From the NCBI GenBank assembly GCA_032622095.1, contig CP136066.1:49824911-49888910 (forward strand): a DNA stretch of 64,000 nucleotides, in the 5' to 3' direction. The notes below the pieces were generated by a model. The model saw nothing but the letters and a program-made list of their open reading frames with translations. It was not told the origin of the DNA and did no database searches. Below, piece after piece: positions 24,364-35,925 of the stretch. A program made the translations under genes and the position numbers. The DNA comes from Siphonodentalium dalli. Its lineage: Eukaryota; Mollusca; Scaphopoda; Gadilida; Siphonodentaliidae. Within the stretch, counting starts at the first letter, position 1, and every line of letters starts with the position of its first letter.

Positions 24364-24670
24364 ATGATGATGCTCGCCAATTGTTTCTTGAAGCCTTCAA
24401 TCACTATCGGCTCACTGTGTGTCATGATCATGTTCGCATTCCAAGCGAATGCGGAATTATTTAAAATGAAAGAGGTGGTCACATCGAGTGTTGCTTGGGA
24501 TTTCAAGTGCCCAAGCAATGTGGTGGTTACAGCATCATCGATACATTACTGTGCTATGTATTGCCTCAACATACCCGGGTGTCGGAGGTTCTCGTACAAC
24601 TCGTCAAGTTGTCACGTTAGCGAACGTGAGCTGTATTCACGGGATACAGGCGCCGCAGTGTTCGAGAAAT
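24364..24670 (+). CDS. Signal peptide plus PAN/apple-like exon (WSC gene copy 2)
   Basis: The first ATG of a triple ATG is chosen; an in-frame GTG upstream is unlikely to be used. Residues 1-30 form a signal peptide with a hydrophobic core (TIGSLCVMIMFAF) and a plausible cut after QANA. Then comes a PAN/apple-like module: KCPSN, HYCAMYCLNIPGCRRFSYN, SSCHV. PAN modules occur in secreted adhesion proteins. The best donor is T|GTGAGC after 24670, in phase 1. Direct joining to the WSC exon at 25923 would create a TAA codon, so either the weaker donor at 24679 (GAGC|GTTATC, giving CAA), an unseen intermediate exon, or gene decay must be considered. Unspliced, the frame stops at 24693. Confidence 0.7.
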
Positions 24671-25570
24671 GTGAGCGTTATCATATCATATAACAAAATA
24701 TCATACACGCATTTGGTCACACGTTGGTCGAATTTTGTCAACAAACAGTTGAACCACGGGTATTGGACACTCTTTTGGAAGACCGACATATTATAGTTGA
24801 GTGCATGGGTGAGCTCTCTGTGTAGACGGACAAAACATATTATTTCCAATTAATCTGCTACACTTATGTTGGGCTCAGTAATACCGTACACGTTGTCTGA
24901 CAAATATATGCTTCTTCAACCTAAATACAACGATGACAAATTGGACTGTTTAAAAAAACATATATATTATATATATCAATGGGTTAGAACTCAAGCGTGT
25001 TGGGAACACAACTGATGACACGGCATTAACATTAAATTTTCGCCGAATCCAATCCGAAGAAAACTTTACATTCAAAGATCCATACCTCGGCGATATGTTC
25101 CAAAATGGCCAGGGCACTAAATTGCACGAAGAACGCTTTTTTTTTGCAGAAGATGCCCTTCGAGAACTATGTTATGCCTTAATTTAAGGCAGTATATGGC
25201 CAATGTTTTACAGCAGGTACAACAGCTGAACACAGCTTATAAATGAGCATGACATGTGCTACAGTTACTAAATTTTAGTTCAAGGCTTAGAAATTAGGTG
25301 CCACTTTAAATGCACGGGCGGCGTTCGTTGCAGAAATATTCATATTTGTTCAAATCGCCATCACCAGAAGGAAAATTAAGATACATATAATTTCTCTCAT
25401 ATGCCAAACATAATCAGCGCGTAAATAGTATATTGTCGCCAAGACGTACGATGGTTTACGTAAACAAGAACCTGCTCGTGGTACAGAAGTTTTGCTTCTG
25501 TTTACATAACATAGCGCAATTCTATTGGCTAATCACATACAAATGATATAAAGACTCTTTATTTTTTCCA

Positions 25571-25827
25571 TATCAGGAAAACAGTATCAAATAACGCTCT
25601 TTATGTTACCATATCCGGATATAAACAGAAGCCAGGTACTGTAATGTGTTTTGGTTTTGTTTACATTACAAAGGGAAACCAGTTGACAATAACATACTGT
25701 TTATGCCATATTTCTGATTGGTATAAGAACACAGTCTGACTATATTTGACTATTCGTTCTGTTTATGGCGGTTTTTGACGAAGCTGATTATTTTAACAGC
25801 ATACCCACCGCCAACGCCGCCGTATCT
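25571..25827 (+). mobile_element. TTAA-type element fragment, uninterrupted copy
   Basis: It matches 18858-19577 in reverse orientation without the nested MITE. The right end is CACCGCCGTATCT-like, followed by TTAA (25828-25831). Its left limit is set by the end of the match, so the element may extend further. It lies in the intron before the WSC exon of copy 2. Confidence 0.6.
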
Positions 25828-25922
25828 TTAATGCGCAAATTAGTTCGGAACATTTATATAATTGTGTACATACAAGTTGACGCGTTATATGAGTCTATAA
25901 TATGTTTTGTGTTCATCCACAG

Positions 25923-26060
25923 AACTAAAGGAAGAGGACAAGGACAGAGGAGAATACATGGGGTGTTTCAAAGACGATTGGGACCGGGACCTGTGCGGAC
26001 TATTTATCGTCACAAATCAGAACTCACATGCTTTCTGCATCAACCTTTGTGCAACTCAAG
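25923..26060 (+). CDS. WSC domain, first-half exon (gene copy 2)
   Basis: A 138 bp exon between acceptor ATCCACAG and donor GTGAGT, phase 1 at both ends, identical in length to the copy 1 exon. It encodes GEYMGCFKDDWDRDLCG, then FCINLCATQG, the N-terminal half of a WSC domain, preceded by a charged linker (KEEDKD). It continues at 31562 across a 5.5 kb intron that holds an antisense pseudogene and a SINE. The domain call is firm. Function beyond an extracellular, possibly glycan-related role cannot be inferred. Confidence 0.9.
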
Positions 26061-26581
26061 GTGAGTAGCTCCGATGAAGAGACGATCGAATGATTCGTAT
26101 CACAAAGTGATAACGTGAATTTCATCAAACTAGAGTTAGTTTATTGTATGGACTCCAACACCTGTTCGCGGTGGTCAATGTTTAAACAGGTTAGCTGATA
26201 CATGTACAAATGTTTAGTGCCAAGTTAACCACATAGTATACATGCATGTAATGTACTTCCAACCAAACTTATATTAAGGACGGGGTTTTACTGTCATATC
26301 ACTATATACATATTTGCATTTTGGCGATTATGAAAGCTGTAGGGCAGTACGCACCATGATGTATCAAGTCCCAGTGACAGCACATGTTTTACGGATCACA
26401 TGATCCCAGGCTGAAATATCATCGAAATAAGACCGAGAGTTATAGCGGAAGTGACTTCGGATGGCCATGTGTTGCTCGAACCGCGAGAACTGGAATTTGT
26501 CTGCAAATCATGCTGTATATACCAAGCCCATACTCTTATATGTATTAGTCGTAATAAATATTTAATATGACCATACACTAG

Positions 26582-26790
26582 TTATAATTAACGAACCAAA
26601 GCGAAAGCACTCACATGAGGGTAGCGGTGGTTATTAATTTATTTTTGTTTGATTATCAAATTCGGTTTATATATTCTCTGTATTCCCACCAAATAAGGTT
26701 CACATAAGACTGTAATTCGTGTTGTGATTATCAATAATTACACTCTGTACAACACGGTTCATCGAAAGAATGGACCCCCATAGTCCAGTC
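26582..26790 (-). repeat. Interspersed repeat, inverted partner at 3.26-3.44 kb
   Basis: Its reverse complement aligns with 3255-3440 (ATTCTTTCGATGAACCGTGT, CTCATGTGAGTGCTTTCGCT). It is a noncoding dispersed repeat in the copy 2 intron. Confidence 0.55.
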
Positions 26791-26936
26791 AATCTGGCTA
26801 AAAAATAGGCCAACCTCACACTAATTGCAACATAATTTTTCTCTTCATTTATGTATAGAGTAGTGTCCAGACATCACTATACAAAAAGTCCCAAAAAATT
26901 TGAGGTCACCTACCTGGGTTTTGGCCTAGTTTTTGA

Positions 26937-27303
26937 TATAGAGAGCGTTTCGTTTTTCTGAAATATATGATTTCGCCATTCGGTCAATTTAAGTTATTTT
27001 AGGGGCCTAATGTTTTATAAAAACCGTTCACAGTTTATGTTAGCTACCATTTAGATTGTATAAATAAAGGTTTAAACACAATACATGGTATTTAAAACAA
27101 AAATACGTCTTAATTTTTATATAGAGAGCGTTTCGTTTTTCTGAAATATCTTATTTCACCATTTGGTCAACTTAAGTCATTTTAGGGGGATAATGGTTGA
27201 TAAAATCTCTAACATTTTGTGTTGGCTACTATTGAGATTGTTTATATGAAGGTTTTTAACACATCACGTGATATTTTTGAATAAAATGGTAGCTTAGACT
27301 TAG
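26937..27303. repeat. Tandem pair of 183 bp units
   Basis: TATAGAGAGCGTTTCGTTTT begins at 26937 and again at 27120. Both units continue through TGAAATAT, CGGTCAA/TGGTCAA and TTTTAGGGG blocks in parallel. Confidence 0.85.
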
Positions 27304-27539
27304 ACAAATTGAACGGCAATCATAATAAAATCCCTTGGGCTTGTTGTTTAATCCCCTTTCCAATCATCCGATTATATATATTATTCTGTCTTACTGTAAA
27401 ATATTTGTCAAATGTTTAAACATGTTATTTTTTTATTGGAATAAAATATGTTTACATCAACGGCAATCATAAACAAAGGGTTCTATAAGTTGTGCATGTT
27501 GACCAGATAGTCACTATATTGTCAGCTAAACTATATACT

Positions 27540-29463
27540 TTAAAAGTCGTCATCATCACTGTCTATTTGTGCTGCCGAATTGGTACATGAAAATCCTTTA
27601 CAGTGACCACATGTTGCGGAACAGTTCAATCCGTTCTTCTTGCAAGAACATCGCTTGTTACTGCAATCTTTAACACAATTACAGCGAATAATCTTCAACA
27701 GATTTTCAGGAGCAGGTGGCTTGTCCATTCGAATTGGTGAAACAATATCATCTTCGATAGTCCAACCCCAATCCCGAATGTCTAAATCATTTGATAAACC
27801 CTTCCAGTGTTGGATCTGGCAATATACTTGAGGCTGTGGTATTTTGCAGCTCCTGACGTTGGTGGAAGTTGTCGCGCTCTATGTGCGAAGATCCCGTACC
27901 AATCCTTTTGCAAAAAACATGAAATCGGAGTTCGTTGAGATCATTGTCAGCATCACCATTGTACAGAAGTACCAGGGCCTTTTCGCCTGTATCTGTGATT
28001 TCATCACAAGTGGCATGCATGTACATTGTTTAATGAACACAGCGGCATATTGGCGGAAATCGTCATTGGAAATAAATTTCTTCAAGGAGGCCCCTTTTCC
28101 TATTCCAAATAGTCTTGATGTTGTGTCGCAACCTAAAACCGCATGTATAAAAAGTATATTGCCACATATGGGTGCCGAGACTGCCGACAGCTGTTTCTTA
28201 ACTTCATTAATATCCCAATTTTTTGGCTGTTTCTTGGCATTCGCCTTTTGTTCCGATCGAAAGAAAATATTGTGACCATTAGCTTCAGCATAACAGCAGA
28301 GTAGAACTAGGATACATGTATATGTATCCTCTCCAATCACGATGATGTCATTCGTTAATGAGGCATCAATGGCAGTCTGTGCGATTAGCAAATCAGCATC
28401 GGATTCAGCGTGTTTTGTGTCACAACCCAACTTCATGAGCTGTTCTCCGAGTAGATTGATGAACTTCTGCTTGTTGATATTGTTACTTAAGAACACTACC
28501 TTCTTGACTGTAGCCTTCATCGTTTCATCAAACTTTACCATGCCACTGACTTTTCCTGACCCCCTTCTCTGGTGTGTCATATCCTTGGTCGACGAAGAAC
28601 CATATAGCCATCAAATATACCACTGTTACTGACGACTTAATGTATTTCTTCTGCACATAGCGACAATAAGCTGACGAAATATCGCCATATGTAGCATTAC
28701 CATATGACCATGGTATCCGATGAAGAAGTGCACCACCATCAAGTACATACATGTAGGAGACATTTGGACGATCAGGAATAGTTTCCACTTTATCTGGCAT
28801 GCAGAAGGGTCCAAATTGCGTCTGCGAGAACAGGCTTCTGTGGTTCTAGAAGCATCAGCGATCTGTTGAACAGTGATATAACAGTGGGATAACTTGTAAG
28901 TTCATACTTGAAGAGATCTGCCCTCTCTTCTTCGTTTGGCGCAGCAATGACAAGTCGCTGGAAAAGGAGTTGTGGATCAACCTGAACTACATCCCCTTCG
29001 ATATTGATAGCAGATATGTAAGCAAGAGTGTTTGCTTGGAATGCACGCTTGAATACAAAATAATCCAGTTTGCAGCCTACCATAGCATCAATAATCTTTT
29101 GGCCAACTTCTTTCGATGTGTCGACATCAACTACTGCATGAGCAGCGACTCCGTCCATGATGTTGCACAAACCGGCTTCTCGTGAAAAAGGATTTCTTTT
29201 GCACTAATTTTGACCCAACAGTTATACTGTCTTTCATATCTCTCACTTTTCTGGTCGTTCCAGTCTCTTTATTCTGGTCATTGGTGGAGAAGTTTACTCC
29301 TGTAAGGCTTTGCATTGCATCATTAATATCAAGGCAGGCAGGCATACTCAGCAACCAAGTCAATCGCTGTTGTTCCGTCATGCCCCTACCCATTGTTAAA
29401 CCTCCGCTTGTTTTGATACTACGCATTAGTACCTGCTCAATTACAAGGTCTGTTAACAAATAA
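27540..29463 (-). pseudogene. Degraded FEN1/XPG-like + CXC-motif repeat gene
   Basis: Several overlapping minus-strand frames form one ordered protein interrupted by at least five frameshifts (near 29200, 28800, 28600, 28020, 27870). In order come an unassigned region (29459-28800), then a segment with VLDGGALLHRIPW, HAESDADLLIAQTAIDA, VIGEDTYTCIL and GCDTTSRLFGIGKGASLKKF. These acidic motifs, and the GCD...GIGKG...LKK element, follow the FEN1/XPG nuclease pattern of catalytic aspartates and a helix-hairpin-helix-like turn. The C-terminus is a cysteine motif (CNCVKDCSNKRCSCKKNGL) like tesmin/TSO1 CXC, ending DSDDDDF. I recall similar multi-copy proteins in invertebrates, probably of mobile origin. 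It is antisense in the intron of WSC copy 2 and appears dead and N-terminally truncated. Confidence 0.75.
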
Positions 29464-31145
29464 GTATACTGTGTGCTTATTATGGAATGTTTTACCCCTA
29501 TTCTCCCTCCACATATTCTCAGCTGACAAGCAACGCTCTTTATTGCTAACTATTAGTGCCACTTTAAGTCATTCTAGATCCCCAACACCTACCCATGGCA
29601 ATCCACGAGTCAAGTTAAATATCCATGCATAACAATTTCCCCTCATATCTTCCAAGCTGATAATAGACGCTCTTTATTGATTGTTAATATATTTTTATTA
29701 ATCCCCCTTTAAGTCATCAGTTGCCAAAGGCATCTATACCATGAAATTCCTCAGGTCATTTTAAACCTGTTTAACAATTTTCAACCCATGTGTCCAGCCA
29801 TTTTAGGTATGCCTGTAATTAATTATTTAATTAATTAATCAATCATGAGTGCCCCTTTAAATCATCTGACGCAAAGGGCACCTATCTCATAATATTCCCC
29901 GTGTCAATTTACTAATGTCTACCAATTTTCAGCTCCCATGGTCCAACTAGTTAAGATATACGGTAATTGCGGCGAATCGGCTTTCCATACACCGATCGCC
30001 ACTTGTGCTAATCGATTGAAAATCTCGAATCAACAGTAACTAAAACTGTCATTTGAAACATCGTTTTTATTGGTGGTTTTATCACACATACATGGTAATA
30101 TATATGATTATCATTAATAGTAGTCGATCTGAATGGAATAAACCTATATCGTGATATTTAATACGATCTTTATTTTTACGAGTAAAACACTGAGTAAAAA
30201 CGAAAAATATTTTAAACGGGACGTCTTACACTCTATTTATTTCGAGAGAAAAAAAATAAGGCTTATTGGGTTATTGCAGACAGGGACGATTGTATGTACT
30301 TTACACTGACCATTATTGGGAACAAGTGAATTGTAATGTTTATCGAGTTGCTGGCTTGTCAACTTGCCAATTAGCTTCGCACAGCGTGTTGTGTTTACAT
30401 TCAAACGGGTCAAGGTCCTTTCTCACCTCACGCGGTGGCGAACCGATTGGTGCACAATTTTCATTAGCAATTCTGAGAAATTGCGAAATTTTTAGTCATC
30501 AAAAATCACAAGTTTGCAAAGTGGGACTTTTTATATGTTGTTTGGTGAACATTTCTATACACCATAGCGTTGACAGAAATTCTGTTGCAATTAGTGTGAG
30601 CTTGAATCACTATATTGACTGGACTACCATTCGTAATTTAGAGTACAAATTACGCCAATCGTATTCCCGGATAGTCTTGATGGTCAGCTAGACCATACTT
30701 ATGTTGTATAAACTACCAACATCAAAGTGGAAATCGTTATACCTTGTCGAGTGGGGGACGGGAACATTTTTACTGAATTTAACCATGTAGTCTTATGATA
30801 ACAATTAATTCCATATTAAATATATAGTATTTCGTTTCGCACAGTATCACAAACGTGACGTTTCTCTATTTACTGAATATGAAATCAAAGATGTTATACA
30901 CGTATTCGGTCTCGCCATTCAGATATACGTTTTAGTTTTGGGTAGCATGCAATCTGTTCTCTCGGGCACCCTATCTGTCGAAAGATAATTTGCATTATCT
31001 TGAATCGTTGCAGCAAGCCTCTTAAATATCACTCCTCTCGTCAGACGCAACAGCTACTTTAAATGGTCATTCACCTCTCATTCGAGGAGAAACATCGTAC
31101 GTTACTCAGAACAGATATTTATCGTCTGCATGTATGTCTATGTAT
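29464..31145. other. Intron of WSC copy 2, no gene seen
   Basis: A 141-codon open frame at 30266-30691 starts at TTG, lacks a domain and is judged fortuitous. Two degenerate phrases with AACGCTCTTTATTG (29533, 29669) suggest old repeat sequence. Confidence 0.4.
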
Positions 31146-31155
31146 ATATCAGATT

Positions 31156-31474
31156 GATTGATTGATTGATTGATTGATTGGGGTTTATTGTCACTTTAGC
31201 CACTAAGGTCATATCACGACATTGCCAGTTTTAGTGGTGGAGGAAATCCGCACACTTGCGACTAATCTAACAGTGATTTCAATGGGTGATAAACTCGTCA
31301 ACCATGTGCGGCAAACCACCGACCATCGGCGAGTAACTGGCAACTCCACCAGATAACGATTTCGAGTTACAAAGTCCACGATGGAAACATGTGGATTTGA
31401 ACCCTTATCGCCAGCGCTGGAGGGCGAAACGGCTTGGAGTGGTACCCCTAACCGATTGAGCCACCGAGGCCCCC
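31156..31474 (-). mobile_element. tRNA-derived SINE with (ATTG)n tail
   Basis: Read on the minus strand, the head carries a polymerase III A box TGGCTCAATCGG (31452-31463) and B box GGTTCAAATCC (31393-31403). A body of about 200 bp follows, then a CAATCAATCAATC tail (31152-31180). CAGATT on both sides (31150-31155 and 31475-31480) may be the target duplication. The box spacing and diverged arms argue against a functional tRNA. It sits just upstream of the last WSC exon acceptor. Confidence 0.85.
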
Positions 31475-31561
31475 CAGATTTATTGAGGCACTGGCTCAGT
31501 ATGAGTTTGCATTACTTTAATGTTGGTGGACACATCCTTATTTCTTATATTCATTTTTCAG

Positions 31562-31728
31562 GATATCCTTATGCAGGCGCGCAGAACGGGGGGCAGTGTT
31601 TCTGTGGAATGAGCTCTGGAAGATATGGACTCCTTCCTGAAGCATCATGCGACATGAATTGCATAGGAGACGAGAGTCAGAAGTGTGGAGGAATCTGGGC
31701 TCTGTCAGTGTTCCAGACAGGCATGTGA
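31562..31728 (+). CDS. WSC domain, second-half and last exon (gene copy 2)
   Basis: A 167 bp exon after acceptor TTTTTCAG, phase 1, completes the WSC domain: GYPYAGAQNGGQCFCGMSSG, then DMNCIGDESQKCGGIWALSV, VFQTGM, TGA at 31726. All canonical WSC cysteines and the GGQCFCG and CGG motifs are present. The length equals the copy 1 exon exactly. The stop is shared with copy 1. A donor-like AT|GTGAGA overlaps the stop, so continuation by splicing cannot be excluded, but the shared TGA favours a genuine end. Confidence 0.88.
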
Positions 31729-31920
31729 GACCACCCTCACATCACAGACACAGTAACGGTTCCGTCATTTCCGCTGGTCTTTACCACTACTATGCCACTA
31801 CTATTTCACGCCATCAAAAACGATCCATGTCTCATGTAAGATATCCATTCTGTTTGGAAATTTTCGACAGATTGACAAAATGTATAATTTATAATGTTCA
31901 GTCGTTAGGCAATTTGTATT

Positions 31921-32171
31921 AAGTTTGACATCGCACGTGGTTTGCGATGCTCTTTGACAACGATTCACCGTGATCACCTCATCGCCAGAACCGCGCATTG
32001 TGGCATTACACGAATATATCTGTTAATAGAAATGCTATTCCAGCGGAAATGGTCGAGCCCTTGAGAATGAATTCAGTCAATTTAATAGGTTACAACCAAC
32101 TAATATTTTCCTCCGACTACAACAACAACGTTTGTATCGTAAGCGACGGCCAAATGTTCACCACCACCATA
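31921..32171 (+). repeat. 3' flank of WSC copy 2, homologous to 12.88-13.3 kb
   Basis: It aligns with the copy 1 flank through TTTGACAA, CAGAACCGC, GAGAATGAATT and TTAATAGGTTACA landmarks, continuing the segmental duplication up to the start of the tandem array. Confidence 0.75.
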
Positions 32172-35100
32172 TCATACTTGACATGAAGTCTCAAGTCTGA
32201 TAGATTCATCATATGAAGTCGATGGGTGCGGTCGTTTTCGCATTCAAATTCCCGTTCATAGTTTCCAATAGTTGTTTTTTTTATTTTGAACCAACCAGCT
32301 GATAGGACTAGTATCTATCTGATTCTAGTTTCCCAACATAGTTTCAAGGGGTATAACTCTGTGGATTTAGTTGTTAGTAACCTATATCAACTCAATTTTA
32401 CTGATGTTTTATTTTGAAAATGTCCTTATTAAATATTTATAGCAATTTTCAAACACCAATATGGGTTAAATTATTTACTGTGGTAGGGCATACCCGTATT
32501 CAAGATAAACCTAGATTAACAAAGTGCCAGCCATATATGTTAACCCGTTGCATTTAGAAGAATCTTAACTCATCATCATTTTGCAAATGTTGCATAGAAA
32601 TGTTATTTATGCATACAACCAGGGCATCATTGGACCATATAATAATATCTGATAATTTGATAACTATTGTTTGAAAGTGGACACCTAGTTATGTGGCTTA
32701 ATTGACTGTGGGTATGGTATTGTGTCTTGTTGAGAACTGTTCACCTGTTGATTTCTCTAAAATTATATTTTTGTAAGTGATTTCGTACGGCAGTTGACAA
32801 GCATAGCCAATACCATACTTTATTCTCATTAAATTTTATCTGAAACTGCTTATGCTATTCGCAATCATTCTTATTAAAAGTGGAGAATCGCCAAGGTCAT
32901 TTCAATACTGTACGCACTGTGGCCCCACAAACATCCCATTATCAGCGGTATGATATTGTTTTCTAATTACATGTGTATATAGAAACGCATACCGATTAAT
33001 CTTTTCCAAGGAGTGATATCAAAATCCGAGTTTATGTGCAGCAACATATCGTACTTGACATTAAGTCTCAAGTCTGATAGATTCATCATATGAAGTCGAG
33101 AGGTGCTGTCATTTTCACATTCAAATTCGCGTTCATAGTTTCCCATAGTTATTTTTTTTTATTTTGTACCAACAGCTGATATGACTAGTTTCTATATGAT
33201 TGGAGTTTCACAACACAAATTGAAGGAGCATAACTCTATGGATGTATTTGTTTGTAACCTATATCAACTCAATTTTACTGATGTTTTATTTCGAAAATTT
33301 CCTTCTTATTAAATACATATATAATAGCAGTTTTCAAACACCAATCTGGGTTAAATTATTTACTATGGTGGGGCATACCCGTATTCAAGATAAACCCAGA
33401 TTAACAACGTGCCAGCCATATATGTTAACCCGTTGAATTTAGAAGAATCTTAACTCATCATCATTTTGCAAATGTTGCATAGAAATGTTATTTATGCATA
33501 CACCCAGGGCATCATTGGACCATATAATAATATCTGATAATTTGATAACTATTGTTTGAAAGTGGACACCTAGTTATGTGGCTTAATTGACTGTGGGTAT
33601 GGTATTGTGTCTTGTTGAGAACTGTTCACCTATTTATTTCTCTAAAATTATATGTTTGTAAGTGATTTCGTACGGCAGTTGACAACCGTAGCCAATACCA
33701 TAAGGCAAATATGGATTGTTCAGTATTCAAAATGAAACGTCGGTAAAACAATTATTTCTCATACTTTATTCTCATTAAATTATCTGAAACTGCTTATGCT
33801 ATTCGCAATCATTCTTATTAAAAGTGGAGAATCGCCAAGGTCCTTTCAATACACTACGCACTGTGGCCCCACAAACATCCCATTATCAGCGGTATGATAT
33901 TGTTTTCTAATTACATGTGTATATAGAAACGCATACCGATTAATATTTTCCAAGGAGTGATATCAAAATCCGAGTTTATGTGCAGCAACATATCGTACTT
34001 GACATTAAGTCTCAAGTCTGATAGATTCATCATATGAAGTCTAGAGGTGCTGTCGTTTTCGCATTCAAATTCCCGTTCATAGTTTCCCATAGTTTTTTAT
34101 TATTTTGTACCAACAGCTGATATGACTAGTTTCTATATGATTGGAGTTTCACAACATAAATTGAAGGAGCATAACTCTATGGATGTATTTGTTTGTAACC
34201 TATATCAACTCAATTTTACTGATGTTTTATTTCGAAATTTTCCTTATTAAATACATATATAATAGCAGTTTTCAAACACCAATCTGGGTTAAATTATTTA
34301 CTATGGTGGGGCATACCCGTATTCAAGATAAACCCAGATTAACAAAGTGCCAGCCATATATGTTAACCCGTTGCATTTAGAAGAATCTTAACTCATCATC
34401 ATTTTGCAAATGTTGCATAGAAATGTTATTTATGCATACAACCAGGGCATCATTGGACCATATAATAATATCTGATAATTTGATAACTGTTGTTTGAAAG
34501 TGGAAACTTAGTTATGTGCCTATGGTATTGTGTCTTGTTGAGAACAGTTCACCTATTGATTTCTCTAAAATTATATTTTTGTAAGTGATTTCGTACGGCA
34601 GTTGACAAGCATAACCAATACCATAAGGCAAATATGGATTGTTCAGTATTCAAAATGAAACGTCGGTAAAAAAAAAATTTCTCATACTTTATTCTCATTA
34701 AATTATCTGAAACTGCTTATGCTATTCGCAATAATTCTTATTAAAAGTGGAGAATCGCCAAGGTCCTTTCAATACTGTACGCACTGTGGCCCCACAAACA
34801 TCCGATTATCAGCGGTATGATATTGTTTTCTAATTACATGTGTATATAGAAACGCATACCGATTAATCTTTTCCAAGGAGTGATATCAAAATCCGAGTTT
34901 ATGTGCAGCAACATATCGTACTTGACATTAAGTCTCAAGTCTGATAGATTCATCATATGAAGTCGAGAGGTGCTGTCGTTTTCACATTCAAATTCCCGTT
35001 CATAGTTTCCCATGGCTATTTTTTTTTATTTTGTACCAACAGCTGATATGACTAGTTTCTATATGATTGGAGTTTCACAAAATAAATTGAAGGAGCATAA

Positions 35101-35800
35101 CTCTATGGATTTATTTGTTTGTAACCTATATCAACTCAATTTTACTGATGTTTTATTTCGAAAATTTCCTTCTTATTAAATACATATATAATAGCAGTTT
35201 TCAAACACCAATCTGGGTTAAATTATTTACTATGGTGGGGCATACCCGTATTCAAGATAAACCTAGATGTACAAAGTGCCAGCCATACTTGTTAACCCGT
35301 TGGATTTAGATGAACCATAACTCATCATCAGTTTGCAAATGTTGCATAGAAATGGTATTCATGCATACACCCAGGGCATCATTGGACCATATAATAATAT
35401 CTTATAATTTGATAACTGTTGTTTGAAAGTGGAAACTTAGTTATGTGCCTATGGTATTGTGTCTTTGTTGAGAACTGTTCACCTATTGATTTATCTAAAA
35501 TTATATTATTGTAAAGTATGTAATTTCGTACGGCAGTTGACAACAACGTAAGGCTAATAGGGATTGTTGAGTATTCAAAATGGAACATCGGTAAACAAAA
35601 TATTTCTCATTCTTCAATGTCCAACACACTAGTTCAAAATGTTAACTAAATGATCTGAAGCTGATTATGTTATTCGCAAACATTCTTATTGGCCCCACAA
35701 ACATCCCATTATCAGCGGTATTAGAAACAAACTATTATTGTTTTCTAGTTATATAGAAACGCATACCGATGGATCTTTTCCAAACACTGATATCAAAATT
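32172..35800 (+). repeat. Tandem array: four units of about 0.88-0.94 kb
   Basis: Unit starts, marked by ACTTGACATKAAGTCTCAAG, lie near 32172, 33051, 33994 and 34919. Units share an open frame of about 65 codons of no recognised family (33242, 34183, 35115), phrases such as CATTATCAGCGGTATGATAT, and a stretch of the duplicated WSC-gene 3' flank. The single-copy ancestor is at about 13.44-14.45 kb. Units 2 and 3 look most alike. The array ends in GAAACGCATACCGAT followed by single-copy flank to 35925. Confidence 0.92.
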
Positions 35801-35925
35801 CGAGTTTTCAGACCCCATGGTCAGTCCGATATGAATGATCGAGCTATGCGGTGGGTTTGCTGGGCATTTTTCAGAACACCTACATGTAGTAGTCGTGCGA
35901 TTAGAAAACCTAGAGGCCGGATTCG

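Noticed and set aside
30266-30691. 141-codon plus-strand frame in the WSC copy 2 intron
   Set aside because: It starts at TTG, has no domain and no homologous frame, and appears fortuitous.
31393-31463. Functional tRNA gene on the minus strand
   Set aside because: The A and B boxes are present, but arm pairing is poor and a 200 bp body with an ATTG tail follows. A SINE explains it better.
33242-35309. Three near-identical ~65-codon frames as a small gene family
   Set aside because: They are the same stretch of the ~0.9 kb tandem unit, lack domain features, start inconsistently and are not open in the single-copy ancestor.
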